Made by a program: the position numbers and the translations under genes. A DNA stretch of 64,000 nt from Diphasiastrum complanatum (lineage: Eukaryota; Streptophyta; Lycopodiopsida; Lycopodiales; Lycopodiaceae), in assembly GCA_029204225.1 (NCBI GenBank), contig CM055114.1:11843634-11907633 (forward strand), read 5' to 3'. Every line of letters starts with the position of its first letter. The stretch's first letter is position 1. Positions 11,435 through 21,339 of this stretch are shown here, piece by piece. A model generated the notes under the pieces. It was not told where the DNA came from. It made no database searches and saw only the letters and a program-made list of their open reading frames with translations.

Positions 11435-14110
11435 CTCCCCCTACTTAAACATTTTTGTCCTCAAAAATGAAGACGCTTGTTTGATCAGCTTGATCACCTT
11501 GGTTAAGTAGTCAGGATTGATGAGGATGTGTCGTCCACAAAATTATTGCATCATTATAGATCCAAAGTTGTTGAGTTGAATCCATTTTGTTAGCTTCAGA
11601 CTGTAATCCTTGTTCCCATGGAGGAAAACTGATGGTCGAAGAAGAATTTGATGAAGCACCATATTGCTTGTTGGTAACCGTATCTGTATGGAATGGACAG
11701 AGTGTGTCACCACAATATCCTCTTTTGTCTGCTTCCTCGACATCATATCAATTCATATGCTTATCCAACTCCCTTGGATTCTTGGTTTTGTCTTGCATCC
11801 GGATCTTCTGTCATAACTGGAAATCCATGTTGTTTGACCAACTTGATGAAGAAAATTACAATTCTTCCATGAGCAATGGTAGTCATGAGTTGTTGTTCAA
11901 ATAAAAAAGCTCCTTATGAAGTAGTCAGCATTAAGAATGACACTTGGTTGTACAATGAAGCATTTCTTTGTGCATACTCTTGACCAAAATATATTTCTTC
12001 AAATCTGGACAAATTTTCACTTAAATTTGGCCAAGGCGAGTCAACTTCTGCCAGTTTGGATTTTAAATGAAATTTACTTTCAGAAACTAGTAAACTATAA
12101 CTGGCCATGTATACGCCTGAAGCATTGATACATGAGAATGTATATGTATTCCAAGGTCAAACAATGGAAATAACAACTCTACCATTCTGATTCTCCCACT
12201 GTAGAAAACCATTGTTGACATTACTCAATCTAATGTTTATCTTGTTAAAACCCACCGAGCAATGCAAACTTCTCCAAAGAAACTCATATAGATTGCTAGC
12301 ATATTTAAAAATCAGTTTCCAATAGAGTGTTGATTGATTGAGAGAACATTCCCAATCATTATTCACGTCCATATTTTTCAAATATATACGCGAATTAGAT
12401 GCTGGCAATTGAATTCTAGAGAATCCATAGAAAGAAGATTCTCCAACAAAAGCCACTTTAAGCTCTTGTAAAAGGGATCCATGAGGCATCGAGCAATAAT
12501 CCAAAGTGTTAATACAAGTAGGATTTCTATGGATTAATGAAATATCTTCATTTCTACCACAGTATCCATGTTGAATACCTCATACTCCATTAGATCATTG
12601 TCAAAAATAAAAATATACTCAAAAGCTCCCAAATCAATTTGAAATGGTTCGTAGATCGGATCCTTATAATAGCCACTCAATTCCAAGCCATGGAATATTG
12701 GTGCCATATAGTCCTCATTCTGAACTTTTGGTGAATGCCTTGATTGAGATTCTTTGAGCATAGTAGTATTCTCAATTTATTTTTGGTTTCTTTGCATTGA
12801 CATCGTACTCACATTTGAAATTTTCTTGCTTGATTCAAATCAGGAATTACATTTATGTTGCCGATCCTGTGTACATTCCATAGCACTATATAAATATTGA
12901 TTGGCCATTTCTTGTGAATTCAATGGAAAATCAAGAGTTGTTGATAAAGTTGGCCGATCCACCTATTGAATAGGCTTTTCCATCATGGGTAACTATTTTT
13001 TTTCATCAATTTGCTCTTCTAATTCATCCTCTGGTAATGTTGATGAAGAATCATCAGATTCACTATTAGTTTCATGCATTGGATCTTCCATACTAGGAAT
13101 TTTCTCTTGATCACTACCATTTTGACATGATTTGAGCGAGTTCCCAATATTGACTATTCCTTCTGGATCACTATCAGTGTGCTCTCCTTGATTCGAGTTT
13201 CGACTTTCACTATCAGATTGTTCCTCATCCCCAAAACGTTGGATCCTTGAAGCTTCAGCTCTTTGTTGGACATTTTGATGAACATTTGTTGGCACACCTC
13301 TGGCTACTATAGATTGTTGTGCTCATTGTTCCGACATTCCCTTGTCATTTCCAATTCCAACCGGATATTTGGTATGACTGTGATGGAGACGTTAGCTGGA
13401 ATGATGTAGATGGCTCCTTACAGCTTTGATCAACTCCCACAATTTTGTCTTGCCCACCAGCTAGGCTAGGAAACAATTTTGTCCATTTCACCTCATCATC
13501 TTGTCGATTCTGTTTCCTTACTTGCCGATCTTGTCTCATTTCTTGCAAGATTCCAACTATTAGATCTTGTGTTGCTACAGTTTACCTAGTACGTTTTCTT
13601 GTTGATTCGAAACCTGCAGTTCTTCCATCACTTCTTCAGTAGGGCTCAATTGTCCATTGAACAATAGCAATGATGAACCACAATGGATATGAGGAGTGGC
13701 ATTATTGATTGTGCTATTATGTATGCAACGTTGCACAGGAGATGACGATTGTTCAATTTGGCACATAGAACTCATGTACCGCAGTGTGTGCTCATCACCT
13801 TGTGAATTGCGATGATGTTTTGATTTTTGTGAATATAGCTCATCATCACTGTCGCTAGTATAAAAACCACCATCAATATTAGATTGATTTGACCGGTATA
13901 GCTCATGGGTTTTATTTTGGTCAGAATAGTTTTCATCATTACTCAAACAGTCTCATGTTGCTCATATTGATCTAAATTACTGTCATTGTGCTCCTCATAC
14001 TGATAATCACAATATGATTGGTCATCACATTCAGATCGATTATCAATTCCACCTCATAATCATAATCAAAATCCATTTTGACAAATCAAAGGAGAATTTG
14101 AGTTTGAAAA
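11435..14110 (-). other. LARD interior with unrecognised acidic, Ser/Asp-rich frames
   Basis: Several minus-strand open frames (13946-13575, 13295-12993, 12761-12534 and 12504-12157) lie in the element's sense direction. The first two are rich in Ser, Asp, Glu, Gln and Asn, with clusters such as SESDDSSSTLPEDELEEQ. None resembles gag, protease, reverse transcriptase or integrase. They may be remnants of a diverged gag-like or captured gene, broken by several stops. I do not assign a function. Confidence 0.4.
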
Positions 14111-15161
14111 TTCATAAGGACCCTTATAGAAAATATTGTGAATTTTTGCAAGGAAATAAGCTCCTGACAGCTTCTCCACCCACTTAAAATTCAGAGTTCT
14201 ACGATGAGTGAAACTGAGAATGGCAAAAATTTGTAGTTCATATACAACTGAGCACTTTTGCTTTTTACAGCGTTCAATTTCGAAACTCAGACGGAGATGA
14301 TATGAGGATCGAAAATAGATAAATTAAATACAAGGAATTTGACTGAGGGTAAAAAAGGGGTCTTGAAAAAAAATGAAAAGTAATAATTACAAAACTTCGA
14401 TAACTCAGCAATGTCAGGCTCGTCGTTTTGATCACTTTTTGTTTTTACTCCATTGAAATCAGACTTTGAAATTCATGAAATATTGTTGTGCTCGTAAAAG
14501 TTGGAGGAACCGTAAAAATTTTTGACAAATTGTTTTTCTTGCGGCTGCTTCTATGGTGCTCGCGGAAGAATTCAAGGAACCGTGAGAATTTTGTTTGGGG
14601 ATCTCCACCGAGCCGGGACATAGGAAGAGATCTGGACCAAGTGAGTTTATTTGGGATCTCGACGGGAGGAGAGAGAAGAGGTAGTGAGAGAATGAACTCA
14701 ACCGAGGAGAGAGAAGACGAATACCGTAAGCTCTTACGTTGGATGCAATTCATGCTTCGGTTCGATCCACTCAACCCACAAGCATCTGGTATTGTAGAAA
14801 GAAGATGGCAAAGTGTGCTCTGCCGCACCTACACATAATGCCGCTGCTGAACTTCAAGGGCAGATGAACTTCCAACCCAGAATAGCTGTTCGAACCAGAA
14901 GAAAATACAGAGATCAGATAGACTGCAAAATATTCAGATCAATTATCGGGCGCTCCTCCATCTTGCCCGATAGGAACACCTCCTTCAGATAATACAGACT
15001 TTCCTTCTTAAATACTCTCAAAGATCAGACAAATTGTAGAGACAATTCGGATTCATATAATCTAACAGGAGTTCCTCTATCTTGCAATTGGAACAGAATG
15101 TGACGTAGCAATGTTGACTGTGAGTGCAGATTGATTTTTGGGAGTGTTGCAATGTTGTTGC
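14111..15161. other. LARD interior, GC-richer insert upstream of the clathrin fragment
   Basis: This segment is more GC-rich than the surrounding retroelement and carries overlapping frames on both strands (14488-14838 +, 14828-14445 -), neither recognisable. Because it directly precedes the clathrin heavy chain fragment and differs in composition, it may be part of the same captured or inserted piece. That is inference only. Confidence 0.3.
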
Positions 15162-15437
15162 ATTGTTGCGCTCTCCAAGAAAGACAATCTTTACAAGGAT
15201 GCAATGGAAACTTGTTCACAGTCTGGTAATCGTGACTTGGCAGAAGAGCTTCTTGGTTATTTTGTGGAGCAGGGAAAGGAAAAGTGTTTTGCAGCCTGTT
15301 TGTTTACTGGTTACAATTTGATCCGTGCTGATGTCGCCCTGGAACTAGCCTGAATGAACAACATTGTTGACTTTGCATTCCCTTACCTGCTTCAGTTTCT
15401 GAGAGAATATACCAGTAAAGTTGATGAGAGAAACGAA
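15162..15437 (+). pseudogene. Clathrin heavy chain fragment inside retrotransposon
   Basis: The plus-strand translation matches the C-terminal leg of plant clathrin heavy chain over about 90 residues. Visible hallmarks are [40 protein letters not shown] and, after a stop, [20 protein letters not shown]. Clathrin heavy chain forms the triskelion coat of endocytic and TGN vesicles; this piece lies in the repeat region near the trimerisation end. The Trp that normally follows ALELA is TGA here (15351-15353), and the similarity stops at both ends, so it is a non-functional fragment. It lies antisense to the LARD-like element that contains it. No intron interrupts the matched part, so it could come from one exon or from a cDNA. 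Confidence 0.88.
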
Positions 15438-15548
15438 GGAGCAAATCAGATCAGCGATGGCAGAAATGGCGCCCTCCTGTCGCTCGTCAGAGAAATGGAG
15501 GATCGAGCAAGAAAATGAATTGGCGTGAGGGAGCCGAGTGAGATAGAG

Positions 15549-15640
15549 GTTAGGCTTAGGGTAGGTTAGGTTAGGTTTAGGTTGTGTCTAGGTTAGGGTA
15601 GGTAGGTAGGTCTGTTTAGGTTTGTTTGTTTTTATTTGAA
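15549..15640. repeat. Degenerate telomere-like GGTTAGG repeats
   Basis: A short run of TTAGG, GGTTAGG and TTTAGG units (for example TTAGGTTAGGTTTAGG) lies just before the left end of the nested copia. It resembles degenerate plant-type telomeric repeat (TTTAGGG) but is not a clean array. It may be simple-sequence drift or an interstitial telomeric remnant. Confidence 0.5.
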
Positions 15641-15685
15641 CTTCAAAATGAAGAATTCGAAAAAAATTTATAACATAAACAAAAC

Positions 15686-16395
15686 TGTCACAAATGGTGA
15701 ACTCCTGCAATTTTGTCGCAGCACGAACAAGACACGAAGGTCGAACAATTCGCGACAGTCAACGTCTTTGACTCGAAGCACGAATGATTCGCGAATCGCA
15801 AACACACCTCCAGGACCGCAAACCGCAAAAGGGACGCGAAACGAAAACTACGAAAAGAACGAAAGCAAACAGGAGATTACGAAACAGACGAAGAAAAATC
15901 TTTCGCGCTGCCAGCTGGCAGCTCAACGGGCTTCACGCCCAGCTGAAACGAGTAGCAACGACGGAGACTAACTAACTAGTTGATTAGCGTTAACTAGTCA
16001 TGTGATTCGATGTTTAGCTATCTTGTAACTCCACATAGTGGAGGTATAAACGATCCTCTCTGGATCATAATAATATGTGTTAATACAGAGATCTATAAGA
16101 GACAGAGAGAGACGTAGCGAATAGAGTAAGAAAGTAAAGACACCAGAGCTATGCATGAAAGTCTGCCAACAAGCAGAACACAGCGAAAGAGTAGAATGTC
16201 ATTCCGCCAACGAGCGAGACACTGACGAATTCACTCTAAACTAAAACTGATAATTCAGTTACTCTATTTTCGTGCATCTTGTCTTGTGCTGTGTATCATG
16301 ATTGCTGGAATAGAATATGTTCTGTGATGCGTAGTCGAGTGTCTGGGATCCTGTAAGGGCTTCCGCACAAAAGAAAATTAAAAGACAGAAAATTG
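15686..16395 (+). repeat. 5' LTR of nested copia, 3' truncated
   Basis: It begins TGTCACAAATGG and parallels the right LTR up to ...GACAGAAAATTG at 16395, where the other copy continues TTCGCGATAAAG for 65 bp more. The truncation point is exactly the deletion junction with the pol remnant. Point differences between the LTRs are scattered, so the insertion is not brand new. Confidence 0.9.
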
Positions 16396-17147
16396 ATGAT
16401 AGCTGGAGCCAAGCTCACGAAACAGGATTGCCCAAAAATAGAAGAGGAAGAACAGAAGATGGCAGGTATACCCTACCAGAACTTAATCGGTAGTCTGATG
16501 TACTTAACAATTTGTACCAGACCCGATCTGGCCTTTTCTGTCTACGCAATAAGCCAAGTCTGTTTCAATCCTGGTCTAGCACATTGGAAAATGGCCAAAC
16601 GAATCCTACAGTATCTGAAGGGTACCCAGAATGTTGTATTAACCTACAGAGCTAGAAATGAAGAGAAAAGATTCGAGCTGCATCACTACAGTGATGCAAG
16701 CTGGGCGAGATGCAAAGATGACAGCAAGTCCATTACTGGAGGATGTACGATAGTGTGCGGAGCTACAATCAACTGGATATGCAAAAAGCAAACCTTGGTA
16801 ACTCAATCCTCTTGCGAAGCTGAGTATGTCGCAGCCTCGAAAATGGCGAATGAGGTAGTGTGGCTACAAATGATGTTGGAGGCAATCGGGATACCACAAG
16901 AAGGGCCAAGCACGATGATGATGGACTCTCGGAGTGCCATCTATCTGTCCCAGGATCCTGTCTTCCATTCAAAGACGAAGCACATTCCTCTGAAGTACCA
17001 TCATATATATTCGAGATTTGATCTCGAAAGGAGAGCTCCAGGTCCAGTTCATAAAATCAGAAAATATGAATGTAGATCTCCTCACAAAACCGCTCGACAA
17101 GCCACTCTTTACCAAACAAAGAGAGGCAATCGGATTAAATGAACAAA
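16396..17147 (+). pseudogene. Copia pol remnant: end of reverse transcriptase + RNase H
   Basis: The frame encodes the C-terminal end of a copia polyprotein. Visible motifs are YQNLIGSLMYLTICTRPDLAF (end of RT region), HWKMAKRILQYLKGT, HYSDASWARCKDDSKSITGG (RNase H, first Asp), SSCEAEYVAAS (Glu), MMDSRSAIYLSQDPVFHSKTKH (Asp). After HIPLKYHH at about 17002-17010 the frame shifts: the expected ISKGELQVQFI and VDLLTKPLDKPLF continue in another frame (17018-17140), consistent with a 2-nt AT expansion in an ATATAT run. Everything upstream is deleted, so the remnant is non-functional. Confidence 0.9.
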
Positions 17148-17168
17148 GCTGCAAGGTTCAAGAGGGAG

Positions 17169-17965
17169 TGTCAGAAATGGTGAACTCCTGCAATTTTGTC
17201 GCAGCACGAACAAGACATGAAGGTCGAACAATTCGTGAAAGTCAACGTGTCTTTGACTCAAAGCACGAACGATTCGCGACTCAATCGCGAATCTCAAACA
17301 CACCTCCAGGACCACAAAAAGCAAAAGGGACGCGAAACGAAAACTACGAAAAGAAATAAAAAGAACGAAAGCAAACGAGAAATTACGAAACAGACGAAGA
17401 AAAATCTTTTGCGCTGCCAACTGGCAGCTCAACGGGCTTCACGCCTAGCTGAAACGAGTAGCAACGACGGAGACTAACTAACTAGTTGATTAGCGTTAAC
17501 CAGGCATGTGATTCGATGTTTAGCTATCTTGTAACTCCACATGGTGGGGGTATAAACGATCATCTCTGGATCATAATAATATGTGTGAATACAGAGATCT
17601 GTAAGAGACAGAGAGAGATGTAGCGAATAGAGTAAGAAAGTAAAGACACCAGAGCTGTGCATGAAAGTCCGCCAATGAGCAGAACACAGCGAAAGAGTAG
17701 AATGTCATTCCGCCAACGAGCGAGACACTGACGAATTCACTCTAAACTAAAACTGATAATTCAGTTACTCTATTTTCGTGCATCTTGTCTTGTGCTGTGT
17801 ATCATGATTGCTAGAATAGAATATGTTTTGTGATGCGTAGTCGAGTGTCTGGGATCATGTAAGGGCTTCCGCACAAAAGAAATTAAAAGACAGAAAATTG
17901 TTCGCGATAAAGAAGACGAAATGAGGACGAACACGAATCAGTCCCACGCACGCGCTCCCGCGACA
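17169..17965 (+). repeat. 3' LTR of nested copia, complete
   Basis: A 797-bp repeat starts TGTCAGAAATGG after the purine tract AAGAGGGAG and ends CCCGCGACA, followed by the AAAAC duplication. It is the complete copy against which the 5' LTR truncation is judged. Confidence 0.92.
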
Positions 17966-18658
17966 AAAACTTCAAAGTTGAAAGATTAAAGTGCTTCTCT
18001 CTCACTTGTAAAAAAAATTTCCAAAATTCTGGCAATTCTGACCCATCTCCACTAATTTGATCATAACTTTTCACAATATTGATCCAAATCAAACAAACTC
18101 AGTACCTTTAAAGGCTAACAACTATCAGCCTATATTGACCAATGATTGAATGTGATTCGATAGGTCGAATTAACCACATAACAAGTCTGAAATTTTTTAA
18201 ATAAGAAAATTAGCAAAACTAGAGCTAGGAAGCAAGATTTGTCATAACTTTTTGGATACTAATCAAACCTACCATATGGATCAGATCAAAACTAAGACAA
18301 TGCTTTAAAATCTTATGTAAAGAAACCTGAAATAAACACTCAAATCAAATCTGAAAAATTCAAACAAAGTGAAAGCAAAATACTAGTCACCTATTTTGAT
18401 AGCTTTTGGAAAAAGTGCAATAACTTTTGCATCTCTTATCCAAATGCCTTGCAAATTTGTGCAAATGAAAGATACCACAAAGCTCTACAAACCTATGGAA
18501 TCAAATTAGAAATGAAAAATGAAATTTAATAATAAAAATTCATCTGAACAAGACTAAAAAATTCAAAGTTAAAAGTTAGCAAAAAGAAAGCTACAAATGC
18601 AATAAACTTATCAAATCCAATGAAATTCACATAGAACCATCATGAATCATGGATCTAC

Positions 18659-18670
18659 GCTCTGATACCA
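18659..18670 (-). promoter_or_regulatory. tRNA-Met primer-binding site of the LARD-like element
   Basis: The minus strand reads TGGTATCAGAGC, the sequence complementary to the 3' end of plant initiator tRNA-Met. It lies 5 nt inside the LTR at 18676-19212 and fixes the element's orientation as minus. Confidence 0.9.
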
Positions 18671-18675
18671 AGAAA

Positions 18676-19212
18676 TGTCATGTGCCAAATCCAAAACTAA
18701 TAGCAATAACAATGAAGTAAAGCTAATAGCAAGAAAATAACAAGACAATCATGATAGCATATCAATAGAAACTAGAAACATGGAGATCTTAATGGAATCA
18801 CATTAGCAATGAAAAGAAGAGTACAAAGCAATGTAAATGAAAATGTATTCATGTAGATAATGCACATGAGACCTAGGAAAGGAAATCCCCATAGCTCAAT
18901 TTACAAGGAAGAAGCTAGAAGCTCTCACTTGCAAATGAGCCAAAAGATTCAAAAGTTGATGTCTCTTGCCTAGTTATAGACAATGCTCTTACTTAACTTA
19001 ACTTAACTACCTTGAGGGATAGTTAGCCCTTGTTAAGTATTTTTTGAACTACATTGGGCCCTTATTGGCCTATTATCCTTATTAGTTACTTTGAAAGGCC
19101 TAAAGAGGGAACTGCCTTATTCTTAAGGCTAATAGCTCCTTCTGGGCTTAGAAAGCTTACAATGGATATTCAGATGCATTGATAAGCACTAATGTACTAG
19201 TAGTACATGACA
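18676..19212 (-). repeat. 5' LTR of the LARD-like element
   Basis: A 537-bp repeat, TGTCATGTGCC to GTACATGACA on the plus strand, matches 10897-11434. It is followed by TTGAA, the right copy of the target duplication. As the 5' LTR on the minus strand it should hold the promoter. Confidence 0.9.
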
Positions 19213-19599
19213 TTGAATCCTCTAGAAGATGTAGATTAAGCCACATTGGAAGCCTCCATCTGACGGCCCTAATCTGCCCATCTACACTGAAGATGCCACA
19301 GCTGCCAAATCTAGAGCTGCATACTCTACAAGATCCAAAATAGGTTTGGCCCTGATCTTTGTTGCTTTTGCTACTTTTTAATGGCTGGAAAGAAATGTTA
19401 ACTTGCCTTTCAATTTGCTTGTTTTGCGATGAATTCTTCAACTCCTACATTCACCAAAAAAGTCGTGTTAATAGAAATTTGTTGTTCCACATTCATATTA
19501 CGTATTATCTACTCTTTCATGGATGAAACCTGGTTGCTACAGAAGTATATCATATGTGACTGACTACCTTTAACTTAAGGGCACGAGCAAATTTTTTTA

Positions 19600-19643
19600 G
19601 CTCATGCCTTTGCTGATCGCCGCCGATCAGCAAGGCACGGGAG
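19600..19643. repeat. Palindrome of the GCTGATCG hairpin family
   Basis: Arms around GCTGATCG/CGATCAGC with flanking CATGCCTT and AAGGCACG form a near-complete dyad. The sequence is closely related to 10183-10228, including the preceding GGGCACGAGCAAA string. It lies just beyond the LARD's right end, whereas the other copies lie just beyond its left end. Confidence 0.7.
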
Positions 19644-19693
19644 CGACCCCATTTTGTGCATATCCCACAATCATCACATTCCACAAAACCATG

Positions 19694-19780
19694 TCTCTTT
19701 TCGCTCATGTTATGGTTCAGTTCAAGTGGATCCTCTATGCATATGCATTTTGCATACATGTCAACCAGGGTGTTCACCAC
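19694..19780 (-). pseudogene. PPR-protein fragment
   Basis: The minus-strand frame begins VNTLVDMYAKC and continues IEDPLELNHNMSEKR. This is the signature of a plant PLS-class pentatricopeptide repeat (typically NALVDMYAKCG...A..LF..M..R). Only about 29 residues are recognisable before the similarity ends. It cannot be a working PPR gene and is a fragment, probably carried by a mobile element or left by a decayed gene. It lies beside one of the hairpin repeats. Confidence 0.65.
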
Positions 19781-19794
19781 AACAAAATCTGACT

Positions 19795-21075
19795 TAAAGC
19801 CCCTGGTGTTGGGTAAGGCAGCGATTCAGATCAATTAGATGGTTATAATTCTGTAAATAGGATTGCATGTATTAGAGAAAAACGTTCTTGCCATAAATTT
19901 CCATTTTGTCAGGGTGAAAAAACCTAGAAAAGACCAAAATCCATGATTTTTTGTCTGTTTTTTCATGAAATTGGATGGTAGGAGGTGGTGAACTCCAATT
20001 AAAGCTAGTAAAAGATGAATCATAGTCTTTAGAAGCTTTCCTTGAAGTTAGAGCCAAAAATTCCAGCAATTGGGTTTGTAGGAAGTCAAAAATTGGCAAA
20101 AATTGACCAATTTTGGTGAATTTTGAGGGGTGGATTTCTCTAAATCCATAAGCAGATTTGGATTTTTACAGCATGATTAATATTCCTTCTTATCTTCCCA
20201 ACAAGCGATCAGACCTATAAATTGATGGGTAGAGGCTTATGTTTCAATTCCATCAAGTTTGTGGTAATTTTGACTTCTAGAAATCAAGAATTCATGGTTC
20301 TCAGCCCATACTGCTTCATAGGATCTGTATGAAGGCTTCATGGAGCTTTTAGAGACCATTTAAGACTATTTGGATCATTACTTTTAGGCTTGGTTGGGTG
20401 TTTGCATGATTTTAGGCAGATTGGGCTTGAAAAAGTGTGCCCTCCTACAGGTTTTTTGGCTGTTTGAAACTCACACATGTGAATCCTAGGTGGCAGGCTC
20501 ATGTGGCAAGTGTCTTGTTCACTAGGTCTCCCTCTGTACTGAGCTTTACAGCACCCAATTTGGTGTCCTGTAGCCAAAGATATGATCATCTGAAGTTTTG
20601 CAATTTTGTGAGCAAAATTGATAGAATTTTGAATTGTTCTGATTGCATGCAAGTCAATTTCCTATTGCATTGTGCTTGCATGGAATGTTTGCATGTTGAT
20701 TCTCAGAGTGATTCTGACATGCATAAGTGGTTTAGATCTGTTTTGAGTGGTTATACGCATGTGCTCTGACTGATAGATACAAAAATGGGGTTTATGGTTG
20801 ACAATTTTCGTAGAACTTGATTTTTTGTAAATTTTTGTAATGGGAAAAATCAGTTTAATGTCACATGTCTTGCATGCCTGATGGACATTAATGCAGTAAG
20901 GTTAAGAATCGAACAATTAAGCAAATTTTCAATTTCGATTGCTTAATAATTGACAATGGTTTTTTTTCGAATCTAAAAAAAAAAAAACGTAAAGTGTTGA
21001 AAAAAAAATTAAAAGTGCGACTTGAATTATCTATCAAAGTGCCTAAAAATAGTGATTTGACCATGCTGGAGTCAA
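19795..21075. other. Intergenic, no gene recognised
   Basis: AT-rich to moderate-composition DNA with open frames on both strands (20437-20769 +, 20652-20338 -) that match no family. Short poly(A) runs occur near 20979-20989. It probably includes the 5' untranslated or LTR material of the gypsy-like element that follows. Confidence 0.35.
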
Positions 21076-21141
21076 TTTCAGTCGGTTTTGGTCAACTGTG
21101 CTTCACTATTTCAGTCGGTTTTGGTCAACTGTGCTTCACTA
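21076..21141. repeat. Two-copy 33-bp tandem repeat
   Basis: The unit starting TTTCAGTCGGTTTTGG and ending TGCTTCACTA occurs twice in immediate succession (21076-21108 and 21109-21141) with no visible difference, implying a recent local duplication. Confidence 0.85.
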
Positions 21142-21339
21142 TGAGTTAATCAGATATTAACTAATTTTAGTAATTTTCAGGTTAGATAATTGAGGTGGCC
21201 GAAGAATCTTTAAATCAAGCTACAAATCCAGGTGCACCATCCTATATGGTGATTTGTCAACAGTTGAGTACGGCGCTCAATAATATGAATAATCGTAATC
21301 AGATGAGAGATCACAAATGGAGGTTCTGTTGAATCAAGT

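Larger units (their letters stand above)
15686..17965 (+). mobile_element. Nested Ty1/copia element with large internal deletion
   Basis: This copia retrotransposon is inserted in the LARD-like element. It is flanked by a 5-bp target duplication AAAAC (15681-15685 and 17966-17970). The left LTR (15686-16395) lacks its last 65 bp. It is joined directly to the end of pol, so the primer site, gag, protease, integrase and most of the reverse transcriptase are gone. The right LTR (17169-17965) is complete and is preceded by the purine tract AAGAGGGAG. The last 40 or so bases of the LTR match 61048-61089, so this is the same family as the plus-strand copia at the window's right end. Confidence 0.92.
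10897..19212 (-). mobile_element. Complete LTR retrotransposon without pol (LARD-like), minus strand
   Basis: This is an 8.3-kb element bounded by two direct repeats (10897-11434 and 18676-19212) that begin TGTCATGTGCC and end with a CA dinucleotide. It is flanked by a 5-bp target duplication TTGAA (10892-10896 and 19213-19217). The primer-binding site (complement of GCTCTGATACCA, 18659-18670) sits 5 nt inside the right repeat, and a purine tract (GTAGGGGGAG read on minus) abuts the left repeat. The element therefore reads right to left. No reverse transcriptase, integrase or protease of its own was recognised in the interior; the only pol sequence belongs to a nested plus-strand copia. It is probably non-autonomous, mobilised by a related element. 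The interior also carries a clathrin heavy chain fragment and acidic, Ser/Asp-rich frames of unknown origin. Confidence 0.9.
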
